Made by a program: the position numbers and the translations under genes | Part shown: one piece after another, positions 51,346-63,891 of the stretch | Layout: every line of letters begins with the position of its first letter | Numbering within the stretch: the stretch's first letter is position 1 | Origin: Callaeas wilsoni | Taxonomy: Eukaryota; Chordata; Aves; Passeriformes; Callaeidae | DNA length: 64,000 bases | Assembly (NCBI GenBank): GCA_013398955.1 | Contig: VWPU01011449.1 | Location: forward strand, 186,001-250,000 | Direction of reading: 5' to 3' | The notes under the pieces: model-generated | What the model saw: the letters and a program-made list of their open reading frames with translations, nothing else | Database searches by the model: none | What the model was told of the DNA's origin: nothing

Positions 51346-54300
51346 TTTCTAACCCAGTTTCTTTTTCAGTACACCACTCTACAGGTTTCATGAACTGTTC
51401 ATTTATGTTGTGCACACTATTGCACACAGAACGCACACACTATTTTACTAATTTGAAGGCATCACAGGATTAAGAGAAAAATGAGAGCAGGTACTGAAGC
51501 ACCTACCAAATTGTTAGAGACCAAGGAGCAAAATTGTTTTAACCTTTGTAAACTGAATCATCGCTACCTTGGGACTGATGAAACACTATCCAAGTTCAAT
51601 TAAAATTTCACAAATGAGACCTCTTTTTCAAAATAAAGTATATTTTCCCCATATTTCCACCACGTGTTTCACATCATCTGTTGGCTTGCTGGTTGCTTGT
51701 CCATAACTGCCTCTTGGTTTTTACTATATAGAGATCCTATGGGTACTATGCCCCCATATGTTTTCAGCACCTTCAATATAAACCTTCAGTAAAGAGGATA
51801 AACTTGGGCCTTATGTCTTCATGAACAATTGTATTGCTTATTTTATAGGCTAATAAAGCTGGATATATTTCTCGTAAGGTTTGGTTTTTTTTCCTTCCAT
51901 GCTCTTTTACCAATTGTAGAATATTGGAATAGTCCCGACTAAGGAGAATTGGTTTTGCAGTGTGTTTTCATATATTATGTAATGGCTAGTTTCTAAATAT
52001 GTGTGGTTTTGGTCACCTAACATATTCAGTCAGCATACTATCTGGAAAAAATAAATTAAAAATGTAAAGTATCACCTTCAAGAAGTAATATTGGAACACT
52101 TCAATTAGCAGATGTAAAGTGAACTTGGGCCACACCAGAGAGTGGAATCTACATGTTGTATTATCTCCTACTGAGTAAAGAGGACATGCACAAAAAATCC
52201 CCTTGAAAAAGTGTTTTGTACTATTCTAGAAATTATGACTGTTGTCTCTTCTGCAGTGTTCTGATAGTTTGGAAAGAAGCTTATTTTCTTTCTTTCCTAA
52301 ATCATTGAAATAACTCTAAGCAAACTGCTGTGCATCGTATCACTGACTTTAGTAATTTGCAGACACTTACAATGACTAAAAACAGTGCCACACACAGAGA
52401 AGACTGGTGTTGAATTATGCAAGAGCAAGCCACATATTTCAGCCCAAGTGAGAAAAGTAAGAGCCATGTTGGATATTAAGAAAACATATCAGGTTCAGAG
52501 GTCTGCAATTAATCTTGTCAGTGCATGAAGCCAGGCTAACCTGCTTGCAGGAGCACAACATCTCAGCGCCTTTTTGTCTTCTATGAATACACAGTCAAGC
52601 ATGGACATGTGGGATTTGAATCCACTAATGTGATTGGACACAGTCAAGTTCTTGAATATTATACTGCATTCTTAGAAGTATTAAATATTTACATCAGTTC
52701 TTCATAAATGTTGTACAGAGAACAGGCAGATGGAATGAATTTCTGTTTAGCTAGCGTACTGGATATGCAGATAATACAGATATTTCTAGACAAGAGCTAC
52801 ATTCTGCTGTCAGTTGGAGCAGAGAAATTTGGTCTGCAGTTGATCCCAGAGTCTCTGATTAATAGATAGAAAAGTCAATATAGTACCCATAAATACACTT
52901 TTAAAACAACATTGTCCTTTTTTATACAACCAGTGAAACATCATAATTGAATACATTTACTTTCATAACCTGTTAACACTCAGATACATGTAGTGAAATT
53001 GACTGAAATTAAATTTAAATAGATTGTTTTCTTTTATTGACCTTGACAAATGTACAAATGCCATAGATGATGATTATGATGATCCTTATACAAAGAAAAA
53101 GCTATAACCAAGCACACTGCAAAGGCCACTTCCATTAGAAGGGATCTCTCTATTGATTGCATGAAGCCTTCCTTGAGACGTACAACAGTAGGTATTTTTC
53201 AAGAAAATTGATTTTAATGATTAAAGAGACATTAATTTCCTTTTGATTCACACCAGAAGTATTCTGACTGTAAATATAAGAGCCTAGTATAAGTTCTTTA
53301 ATGGGAACAAATAGATACATTCCCATATTCTTTAAAATCTTACATTCTAGTATAAAATAAACTATCACAAAAATATGTCTAAATTTTATCAGACTATAAT
53401 GTTTCTTCTTGCCTTCCCTTGGAAATCAAATACAGTTTTCAAGTCTTGAAATCTTTGCCAGAGTTCTAACTTTCACAATACATCAGTATAACTTGTGATG
53501 ATGTTCTGGACATGACTGGAAGGTGGACGTGTTAGTGTTGTGTCATTTTTCAGTGTCGCGGCACATTGAGGGCTGATTAAGGTGTTCAGCTTCCCACATG
53601 AAAATATCAATAAAATATTCGAGTTTTAATCCCTATGTGCATCCAGTGAACCAGTGTAAGCATCTATGCAGACATTAGAGAATTGTGTAAAGTAGAAAAG
53701 TAATTGTATGGGTTTTTTTAAATTAATCACCAATATGGTAGAATCAGACTTTGCCAGTCCACTAAAATTTCATGAAAAGTTAATATTTGTGACTGATCTT
53801 GCTAATAATCATCATCCCTGAGCACCTGATAAGTCATCTGAGTCAAAATCAGTCTTTTTATGGAAGACTCCTATGCGCACCATCCTTTTGGATTTCCAAC
53901 CATGTAGAATAGATTTCTATTTAAATTTCTCCTCTGCTTTCAAAAATACTTTCGTGTGAACAAGATCAGAAACTTATGTTCTCAGGTGCCATTTTTCCCG
54001 CTCTGATAGAGATAATAAATGGAAAAAGTGAAAAGGTAAGGCAATTACCACTCTTCTTACCTTTTAGAGACACTTATGGAAGTGTGATTTACTGCCTGTT
54101 CCGACTATTCGAGTGAGTCTTGGTAGCAAGAACCTGATGTTTCTTGCATGTGCAAATCTTGTATTAATTCCATAAAATTTGGAAGCGATGATAAACTTCA
54201 TCAGCAACGATAAATTTCTATATTAAGATTAGAACTGAACCTTGAGTTGATTCTTCTGCTCGCTCACAGTGATTTTAGTGGGAGGCAGTTTCAGTTGCCT

Positions 54301-57300
54301 TGACACACTGGCTGTCTGGACAGCCAGTCTGGCTCAGTAAAAGAGAAGAAAAGGTAAGGACATGAGCAAAAATGAATTTTGTTCTATAAATAAAATACCT
54401 TCTGTTGCATGAACTAGAATCAGTGTGTTTTGGACTGGAAAAGGGGAATAGAAAGAATGAGATAGGACAGTTGAGGAACAACCCAGATCCTTTATTTGAA
54501 GAAGAATGGAGGGTGTAGTAAAGTTTTTGTTCAAATCCACTAGTTTGCTAACCACTCCTACCCACAGTAGTGCTCTCAAGTTCAAAAAGGAAAACCTGCA
54601 TATAGAGTTATCCAAGTATTTAAGTAATGTCAAAGACCCTGCATTTGTTTGAGCTCTAAGCTGCCCAAATGTCATATCAAAAACTCTCTAAGCCTTGAAA
54701 CTACTTTTTTATTTTGTGGGAAAGGTTTTAATGGCCCAATTTCTTGCTTCCACAAACATGTTTAATAACTTCTGACTTTTTAAAAGAGAAAAATATACTT
54801 AATGACCTAAGACAGCAATTTAAACACAGTTTTCAACTTTAGCCTGCTCTGTTATGTTTCTTAGTAATTTAGTTGAAGCTTTTCTATCTCATTAATCATT
54901 AAATGAATGCATTTTCCTTACAACTTGGAATCTTACTGACCCAGTCAATGAGGAATCTAAAAGATGCAGCTGCCTTACAAAGGCAATAAATAGAAGCTAT
55001 GAAGTGCAGAGATGACTAGTTGTTTTACAGAACAAGTATTTCCAAGTGAGATTGCCTCATCACCTCTGGTGATGAAGGAGCTCAAATAGCAGGGATGGGG
55101 TGAGTCTTAATTTAAGGAACTGCAGTTCTTTAACCAGTTCATGAAGCAGACCCTTAGCAGCAGCATGAGGAGAAGCTAAACATGTGTTTAGCGTAACAAT
55201 CCAAAACTAAAGTGTTAAGCAAAACAATTCAATTTCTGAGAAATAAAATAGTTCTTTGCCTTGTTTTCACTATAGCACAGGTGTTTTTCAGAGAGGTGGA
55301 TATGAAAGTCATCACATGTAAAACAAGTTTTCAAACAGAATAATTGTAAAATGCATAAAGGCACAGTTTAGAACTGTACTGGTTTTGCAGAGTGAATATG
55401 TTGCTCTGCTTTTATGCATTTTTATTGAAGCTGAGTAAGCCACAGAAACAAAATCATACAACCAGGTCCTTGGATTCCAATATTTTAATTTGTGTTATAA
55501 GATTTTTCCAGTAAAAAAGTATCTGGTAAAACAGGAAAATCTCGACAGATAATGTTCTTCACTGTTTTGCCACTCACTCATGTGAATGACTGACTGTTTT
55601 AGTCATAGATTTGCTGAGAAAAGAGGATAAAGGAGAATCCAGAGCTAAGAGGATGTGATTCCTTCATCAGATTCCAAAGTCCTTTTGGAACTATGTTAGT
55701 TTAGAGATACATAAAATTTGGAGCCAGACACCTCTTTAAGACTTGTATATTCAGTAGAGTGTTAAATACTGAACCTATTCTTCTTTTTTTTTCCCCCAGA
55801 AATAATTCTTTAATCAAAATGAAGCATGATAGGAAAAATGACATATTAAAAATAAAATTAAATGCTATGCCATGATGATCTCTCCTGACAACTGATCTTC
55901 TTTTTTCCAACTCTTCATTTAGCAAAACAGGAGATATTAAAAAAAATGAATCTCCCTAAGTATCAAGAATTCGGGTAATAATATCTGAATTTCCTAAACA
56001 GTGCTTAATTATTATATTTCCTTCTCTTAACAGACTTAGGAGTTCCTGGGCCACTGTTTAAAGCTCTATGTAAGGGATCTAAAGTAGTATTTATACTTTA
56101 ATATTACCGTAAGCACCCTTTGAAATCACAGCTCCTTTCTGCCAGGCACTGAACAAATACACAGGTGGAGATACTTCCTCATCCAGAAATCATATACTCC
56201 ATTTAGAAGGAGAAATAAGAGCCATAATACATAATAGTATGATTATTGCCATACAGTAACTCAGCTGTGGAACAGGAACAAAAAAACCGGGAACATTTGG
56301 ATCCGATAGATCATAGGACATATGCTCTCCCAAGACTTGCAATAAAGGACATGCACTAGAAAACAGCCTAAACTAGTGCAGCTATACACCAATACTTCAC
56401 TACACAGTCATCCAGCCTTCTGTGTCTCCCTGGTTTCCTGAGACACAGGTAGTGTCTTTGTGCTTAATATTCCTGGATCAATTTGTTTATTCAATAAATT
56501 AGTTCAAATGAATTATTTTAAAGACTATGTAACCTTTTGAAATGCATGCTCCTGATACCTGGATGAGCTAGCCAGCACTGCTGTAGATATGAGTGCTATA
56601 CCATCCTGAGTTTTAAGTACCTCAAAGAGTATGGAACAGGACTGACTGCTGGGATCTTACGACTTTTCCTTTCCTTCAAGTGTCTGAATTCCCCATCTCT
56701 ATGTTATGCAAAGCACCTCCTTGGAAGTATTTGATGTGATTATGCCATCAAGGATCACACTTGTACTAAGGCTGGTATTGAACCTTTTAAAGGTTATATT
56801 TATTTTAAAAATATCTGGAATACATTCCAGTCTATACATCTACCCAATTAATTTAGATTTCAGCAAGTAAGGGTTTGCTGGGATGTTACAGGGATGATTA
56901 AACACCTTTATACAAATACCACACCACTGTCACTTTCTGTCAAATCACCGTGGGCCGTACTTTAAAGAAAATCCAGCAGGTGGCTGGATGGTCAACAAAG
57001 ATGGGACACAACCCTTCTACTACATACTTGCAGTTTACCGTGTCCTAGAGTTTATCCATCTGTAGAACAAATCACCTGCCAGTTGTTTGAGTAATACGAC
57101 TGGGTAAGCATTGCTAAGTACTCTGTAATAACAATAGTACTGCTGAAAAAAGACTTGTATACAAGGTATGCACACTGATGGCATTTGCAGACAAAAAATG
57201 CAAATTAAAGCTCATAAGAATGCAATCTCACCCTGCCGAAATATTTATTCATGGCAGGCATTATCTGCACAATTCAGAAACACATACACCACTCCATATC

Positions 57301-58227
57301 AGAAACTGCTGACAAGATGTAGAAAAGGCAATAACACTCTAACATCTATGCACTTTATTTGTTACTCTGCTGAGGTAGAAGTACATGCATACATTTTCAA
57401 AACTAGTTAGAGAGCTGATTGTCAGCAATTCATTCCCTAGCATTTCTGCTGTAGATCCTTCATTCACTTAGCCCCACAGTCATCAGCATTTGAGGCAAAT
57501 GTGGAAAAAATCCTTGCAGCAAGAAATAGAAGCAGACATCACATAGTTATGTGTCCACCGGAGGACAGATATCTGGCTGGAAAGATAAACTGGTGTGAAA
57601 TTTTAAATGACCTTGTGACATTAGGACATTGTCCTTTTCTGTTACAAATTAGGTGTCTATACAAAGCTTTAAAAATCCTCCTAGTTCCTTTTTTCGAGAT
57701 GTGTTTGAATGTACTTTAAAACTTGAAGCACATGAACTGTTTCTAATTGTATTATTAAATTTTGTATCTATATCCATAAAAGCACAAGTATTTTTATTTC
57801 ACATTATTTTTCACAATCTTTCAGCATTACCAGTGACATTACTGGATATTAGTTGTTATGCAATACCTCAGTGCTGTGTGATCAAGGGATACTTTGGAAT
57901 AGGTAGTGTATAGTGACATGAATATCTTCCTTTCAAGGGAAAGCAAGGTCCACAGGCCTGAGCAGGCAAAGCACTGATGCCTTTTTCTGAGACCATCTCT
58001 ACTTTCCATGTCCTCTTGGGATGCTATGTCCCACAGCATGGCCTCAGATCCTTGTGCTGGACTACATAAATGTCAAATACTTTTTTTAAATAGGCATTTT
58101 TGGCACTCACCGTGCATGCAAGTATAAATGAACTGATATTCAATGATAAACTCATGGCACTTCTATCTATTTCTTTTCAGATTACATTGATATTAAGAAG
58201 AAAACCTCTCATCTTCATCTAGTCTTT
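51346..58227. other. AT-rich single-copy DNA, no gene seen
   Basis: Nearly 7 kb have no recognised gene or transposon. They include the 22-bp palindrome at 54307-54328 and a T-rich TTCTTTTTTTTTCCCCCAG word near 55780-55799. Frames such as 54334-54675 (-, 113 codons) show no family resemblance. Confidence 0.62.
54307..54328. repeat. Near-perfect 22-bp palindrome
   Basis: ACTGGCTGTC (54307-54316) and GACAGCCAGT (54319-54328) are exact reverse complements separated by TG. The 10-bp arms with a 2-base centre resemble a dyad protein-binding site more than an RNA hairpin, since the loop is too tight unless inner pairs open. A further CTGG follows at 54330-54333. Confidence 0.85.
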
Positions 58228-59057
58228 CACAGAATCAAAGAATCGCAGAATGAGTAAAGTTGGAAAGGACTATGGTGGTCCAACCCCCCGCTCAAGCAGG
58301 GTCATGCTCAAGACTATTGCACAGGATTGTGTCTTGATGGTTCGTAAGTTATATTCAGTGAGGGAGACTAGACAACCTCTCTGGGCAATCTGTTCCAGTG
58401 TTCCATCACCCAAACAGAAAAGTTCTTCCTCGTGTTCAGCTGGAATTTCCTGTTCATCAGTTTACGCCTATTGCCTCTCATCCTAGAGCTTGACGCTACC
58501 AAGAAGAGCCTGGCTTCACCCTCTTGACATCCTCCCTTCATTCTTTCTCGAGGCTAAATAAACCCAACTCTGTCAGCTTTTCCTTGTAAGAGTCCCCTTA
58601 TCATCTTTGTCCCTTTCTGTTGGACCCGCTCCAGGAGCTCCATGTCTCTCCTGTACTGAGAAGCCCAGAACTGCACACAGCCCTCCAGACATGGCCTCAC
58701 CAGAGCTGAGTAGAGGAGCAGGATCACCACCCTTGACCTGCTGAAAATGTACCCCAGGATACCATTGGCCTTCTTGGCCACAAGGACACACTGCTGGCTC
58801 ATGGGCAACTTGTTGTTCACCAGGGCCCCCAGGTCCTTCTCTAGAGAGCTGCTTTCCAGCAGGTCACCCCCAGCCTGTATTGCTGTGTGGATTTATTTTT
58901 CCCCAGGTGCAGCACCCTGGATTTGCCTTTGTTGAATTTCAGAAGGTTCCTCTCTGTCCATCTCTCCAACTCACTGAGGTTATTCTGAAGGGCTGCAGAG
59001 CACTCTGGGGTATTGGCCACTCCTCATGGCTTTGTGCCATCAGCAACTTTCCTGAGG
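58228..59057 (-). mobile_element. CR1 LINE, 830-bp 5'-truncated copy
   Basis: This is the best transposon in the window. Read on the minus strand, it runs from the reverse-transcriptase catalytic region of ORF2 to the 3' terminal repeat (CACAGAATCAAAGAATCGCAGAAT on the plus strand, from 58228). The blocks come in the order expected of avian CR1. From the plus-strand left end these are GGTTGGA-type end, CCCCCCGCTCAAGCAGGGTCA, CAACCTCTCTGGGCAATCTG, AAGTTCTTCCTCGTGTTCAG, GAAGAGCCTGGCTTCACCCT, the Ser/Leu block at about 58545, CCAGGAGCTCCATGTCTCTC, CATGGCCTCACCAGAGCTGA, GGCCTTCTTGGCCACAAGG, AGGTGCAGCACCCTGGATTT and TTTGTGCCATCAGCAAC. The 5' truncation falls just upstream of the motif at 59036-59047. 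Confidence 0.97.
58541..59057 (-). pseudogene. Decayed CR1 ORF2 C-terminal part (reverse transcriptase end)
   Basis: In life this ORF2 encodes the endonuclease/reverse transcriptase that copies CR1 RNA into the genome. Only the end of the RT domain and what follows survive. The catalytic F/Y-A-D-D box aligns with VADG at 59047-59036, so one expected aspartate appears replaced by glycine. A stop (TGA, plus-strand 59024-59026) follows four codons later. The frame then continues with ELERWTERNLLKFNKGK-like sequence and reaches another stop near 58860. A frameshift there joins the 58820-58554 frame, which carries the [16 protein letters not shown] and LLYSALVRP motifs typical of CR1. Another shift near 58566 is needed to read LGLFSLEK. 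At least two frame changes and two stops make it non-functional. Confidence 0.93.
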
Positions 59058-61540
59058 AGACACTCTTTCCTTAGAGTAAGAAAGATTGCAGACAGAAAAA
59101 TGCCTATAAGAGTTGTACGGGTAAAAGCTGAATTCTTCCATAGCAGTTTGCATAACAGATGTTGAGGTTTCTCTAGTGACATCAAATCAAACACAGTGCA
59201 TAGAGGTTCATTTTGATCTGCATTCCCATATCTTTGCTAGATACAGATGCCCTGTGCAAAGAATGAACACTGTTCAGCTGCCAAAAGCAGGCACAACATG
59301 TTCAATGGAATCTTGAGAAGCATAAGAATAAATAAAAATCCTTGTCCATGCATATAGAAACCTCATTATTTTTCTTATTATTAACCCTGCCCACTCTTAC
59401 AGACTTCCTAGCTGTAAATCTCTAGCAAAGGTTTTCTTTCTAAATGTTATTATATATTATTCATTACAAGACTCAAAGTCCCCAGTTAGGATGTTATGTT
59501 TTAAAACTATGCTGATGATTTTCCTCAGCTCTCTGAATTCAGTGGTAGAGGGGTAAAGCCTTGATTGCATTGCTATGTTTATTGCAGGATAGAGGGTTCC
59601 GAGGCACAGAAAGGATACAGCCTATTTCTTTTCCTGCCAGTATTGTGCCTTCCCTGCCAAACTGTGAGAGCAGGATTACAGAGCTGCTAGATCTCCCCAG
59701 CCAGAGGGAAGGCTCTCTGCATTTTCATTCTGTACATTTCTGTTAGCAGATGCTTGGCTTGCTACATTTTATGCTGTGCAGATCAAACCACAACAAATAG
59801 GTCTTGAATAGAATTACAAGTTCTGCAGCTCCTCTGGAGGGGTCTTTAGTTTCCAGTAATTTCCACATGTGTTAACTCTACCTCATAATAACAGACTCCT
59901 CCAAATATAAAGAGGATTACCCAATATTGATCTGTTGATTGCCAAACTCTAGCTCAGGTCAGACTGGAATAGCAGAGTTCTCATTCACCAAAATGGGGGA
60001 TCTTAAAATGTAATTGCAATAATACTAGTTTGTTGAAGTAATATTATACTTGCATTGGAGATAGAGCAGGAGTCTGAAAAAAAAAAGATAAAAAACTGGA
60101 GTCTCATACAGCACAGGAACAAAGGGTCAAGGGTTGAAAATTCTTATGCTTAAAATTTTATGCATTTGAGATGCTGGGACAAACCATCTGTTTTTGCAAC
60201 TTAAAGAAATTAATATTTAAGTGAGATTCTCCAATATAACTATCTCATACATAATGAACACAAAAGCACCTCAATGAGCATCTCATTTTTACTTCAGTAT
60301 CTTTCTTGTTGAAAAAAATGGAATTTAATTTGCATTGGGAATGTGTGTTATTTGCTTGGGCTGGTGCTGGACCTCACAGATTCTAGGGTGGCTCTTATGT
60401 CTAGTCTGAAATCATATTTTTGTACATTTACAGTGTTTACCTCACTGTCTGCAAGAGATGAACAAAATGTGCTTGTGCTCTGAAGTTTGTTTAACTCTAG
60501 GAATGTGTGGGTGAAAGTAGGGAATACAAAGAGCTGAACATTTGCATAAAGAGAAAAGGGTAGGGAGTGAAGGGTGAGAACTGAGGCTGCATTCACAGAA
60601 CATAATATGTCCTCCTGTACAGGGTCTGGGGCAGGTTAGACTTGCCATGTACTATCTGAGCCCAAATAGAATTTCCTGTAAGGAAAATTTCACCTATGTC
60701 TTCTGTGGGAGCTTTCAAAATAAGCTATTCCACAAGTGAGGTTTAGGGACCTACAGAAGAAGGAATTATTGTACCTTATAAACTTCTTTCTAAAACTAGT
60801 TAAAGGCATGTTATGTCAAAATATAAGTTTGGAAAAAAAGAAATAAGCAAACAGCAGCAACAACAACAACAAAAGTCAATCCTCTTTTTCCCAATTAAAG
60901 TTTACAGATAAAAAAATAAAAATTAAAAAAGCAATTGCTAATATTTATGACAGATGAAGAGAGAAGACTAAGAAAGATTTCTGAGACTTGAGGCATCTAC
61001 TTTTTGCCTTAAAGTTGAGAAAATACAATAGGAGACAACTATTTAGTACTCAATGCACTTTTATGAACACATAACGTCAAAGGCAAAAAAAGAAAGCACA
61101 GTGAAACAGAAGTTTTGAGCCAAAAGGAAGTTTAGCAGAAGGAGCAGTTGTCTGTCTCCTTCACCAGTACAAGGGGATCCTCTGCGCAATGAACTGGGGA
61201 AAACAACGTAGCAGCTAATAAGTAGCAGGAGCTTAGTTTAATTAGGGAAAACAGGAAGATTACCATGAATGTTTCTGCAGCTTTTGCTTGAGGTGTTTTA
61301 AAGCAGACAGTGTCACCGCGATGGGAGACATAATTGAACCAGGTAGGAAGAGATGCAGGATTTGCTCATATGTCTAAAGACACTCTGGGGGCCAACACCA
61401 AGAATAACAACAAATCCAACTTGTATTAGAGAAAAGCCAATCACAGCTGAAAGTTATAGGAAAAGGCTGTCTGGTGAAGTCATGATGGCTATGGGTATCT
61501 GGGTGTACCCACTTGGGGCCTTGATGGGTAAATCTATATA
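59058..61540. other. AT-rich DNA, no gene seen
   Basis: No gene recognised. A short (CAA)n stretch lies at about 60856-60871. Open frames on both strands at 60.3-60.65 kb overlap and match nothing known. Confidence 0.62.
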
Positions 61541-61695
61541 CACAAACCAAACAAAAACAAAGAAACAAACAAAGACAAACAAACAAACAAACAACGAACC
61601 CAAAACAAAAAAACAAACCACACCAAAAAACCGCACAATCAACCTAAAAAAAACCCAATCCAAAGAAAAAAAAGAGAAAAAAAAGAGAAAAAAAA
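61541..61695. repeat. A-rich (CAAA)n low-complexity tract
   Basis: About 155 bases are mostly A with periodic C. The first part holds CAAA/ACAAA units. The second part is A runs broken by C and then by single G (AAAAAAGAGAAAAAAAAG). The Lys/Thr-rich frame on the plus strand and the Phe/Val/Cys-rich frames on the minus strand are artefacts of this composition. Confidence 0.93.
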
Positions 61696-61805
61696 GGCCC
61701 ACTATCACCCAGTAATGATTCCCCAGGATCTGGCCCTGGACACACAGTCCATTCAATAAGTACTCCTGGATCCTTACTCTCCATGGATACGTCATCCCTG
61801 GAGAG

Positions 61806-61826
61806 ACACACACACACACACACACA
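61806..61826. repeat. (AC)10 microsatellite
   Basis: Ten pure AC units are followed by interrupted TACACACAG and ATACACACAACAC extensions to about 61850. It is in the opposite strand sense to the TG array at 22.0 kb. Confidence 0.95.
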
Positions 61827-61850
61827 TACACACAGAAATACACACAACAC

Positions 61851-62629
61851 AATTTGGTAAGTAAAGGTGAAAAGGATACGTTTTGTGCTTATGCTCAAAA
61901 GTGGAATGAGATTGTAAGTCATAAATATCAGCTAAGGGGGGGTGTGAGGGGAAAGGTAGGTAATATGAATATGAGCATCTAAATTAGTTTCAGACTCAGA
62001 GAGCTGCTATTAAGATTCTTCAAGAAAGTAAAGTATTTAAGATAATGAAAAACATATTGCAAATGTTCTTAGTTTCATCTGTTTACTGCTTTCACAAACT
62101 ACTTCAAGGAACTCATTAATGGAAACTAATTGGAACAGGTTCTGTGTTCATGTCCAGTTTCTTTTATAATTGCTGAAGTCACTGATTTGCCATGAAACGG
62201 CTCCTATTTAATCTGTCTGATTAAAAAGGGCACTTTCTCTTGCTGTACTCATTCAAGTGGAAATGAATTGTTCACTGTCATGGACCAGGCTGTTCCCTTC
62301 ATTTTATAAACCAAAGGATTAGGCAAATTTAGTCAAGGAGTCTTGAGGACTCTTCCCTCCCTCTATTCCATTCCTATCATGAGGTGAAACACTGCACTGA
62401 TTATGAGACCGCTTTTTAATTTTTTGATTACATGAATTAATTGGACTTTCAGACTGGACTGAATTAATCTTCAGTAAATTATTTTCATGTAACTGTGTTC
62501 CTTATTTGAAAGTAACATGAAAATTCCTTTGTCCTAGAGAAAGTTTCTTTCATTCATTCCATCTTTCAGGATGAAAATGTGTGGGCCTGGAAAGTTTTGA
62601 TGTGATACTGTCTGAAAAATTATTTAAAT
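61851..62629. other. AT-rich spacer between microsatellites
   Basis: No gene or transposon recognised between the AC array and the GGAA array. Confidence 0.65.
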
Positions 62630-62752
62630 GGAAGGAAGGAAGGAAGGAAGGAAGGAAGGAAGGAAGGAAGGAAGGAAGGAAGGAAGGAAGGAAGGAAGGA
62701 AGGAAGGAAGGAAGGAAGGAAGGAAGGAAGGAAGGAAGGAAGGAAGGAAGGA
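62630..62752. repeat. Perfect (GGAA)30 tetranucleotide array
   Basis: A total of 123 bases are pure GGAA repeat with no interruption that I can see, about 30 units. It ends directly before TTCATCTTTTTTTCCCC. Length and purity suggest a young, highly variable locus. GGAA is the core of ETS-family binding sites, so the array is also a dense set of potential ETS contacts; function is inference only. The Glu-Gly-Arg-Lys frames across it are repeat translations, not proteins. The assembled length may be unreliable. Confidence 0.98.
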
Positions 62753-63891
62753 TTCATCTTTTTTTCCCCTAAGGACCAAAGGAAAAAGGGTCAGTGGAAC
62801 AGCAAATCTGTAACAGCTTCAACCAACTTCATGTGTTACAAAAAGAAATAGTCTTTTATTTTTGCTTACTTGTTTTCTTTTCCCTACTAAAGACCCCCAA
62901 AGGGTCTCCATGCTGGTAAACTAACAGGTTTGTTTTTCTAGGAAACAGACATATTCTACATTTTCTAGAATGGAAAAGTTCCCCTTCCCAAAAAAGAAGC
63001 CATGACTTCTGTACCTAAAAATTACAGTAGCTGAAGGTCCAAGAAGTGTGGACACTTCCACTAACAGCTAGGAGTACATGCAAAACAAGCATAATACACT
63101 CTTCAGAGATGCCTGTTGCAGAGGTGGGGAACCTACCACTTAACATGGCAAGTATGAATTACAAAGCTGGTAATGTTTTTTATGGCAGAACGCCTTAGCC
63201 TCAGTGTGATTTGATAAATCACCTGTTCCCCTTAAAATAAAAGGCCTTATCTTAATGTTAAAGACTCTGTTTACTCCAGTGTGTCAAGTGTATTTAGAAT
63301 ATCACCTCTTCTCTTTCAAGCAGCTTATCAGTATCCTAGACACTGACTTCTGGAGACAAGAACTCTGCAATATTCAAGCTGACTCATTTCTGACCACGAC
63401 TAAAATTTAAACTTTCCAGGAACTGTGAGTGGCTTTTTCTCCTTGAAGATAGAGTGACAGTAGACCACCAAGATGAGCTCCAGTGACCCCAATCTAAACA
63501 GCTGTCACTCTTTCCAGGAAAAAGGAAGCAGAGAGACAGATTTAATAAACCAACACCATTCTCTTCCAAATGCTCATGACTTTTTCCTGCCTCCACAGAA
63601 AATTTGGTCCAAAACTACTCTGATGCTTTGTGTTTCATTATGCATTATTTTCAGAATAACTTGTTTGCATACACAAATCTTGACAATCAGGGAGTGTTTT
63701 GTTAGATGTGCTAGGATACCATTTTCCAGCCTTCATTCCCTTGCAAAGCCATCTCGGGTGTCACCATGCTCCTCCTTGCAAAGTTTATTGTGTAAATACA
63801 TCTTCCATGACTTTATCCGATCACAGGTTATTTGTAAGGTTACGTTATAAATAGTGGACCTTATACTCGCCCCAAAACATGGCTTTTTCCC
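62753..63891. other. AT-rich DNA, no gene seen
   Basis: No gene or transposon recognised. The 125-codon plus frame at 63473-63850 has no family resemblance and overlaps a 70-codon minus frame. Confidence 0.6.

Noticed and set aside
61353..61922. Frames of 92-132 codons on both strands
   Set aside because: They run through the A-rich tract and AC array; composition explains them.
62581..62813. Glu-Gly-Arg-Lys repeat 'protein'
   Set aside because: It is a translation of the GGAA array, with the same peptide in overlapping frames.
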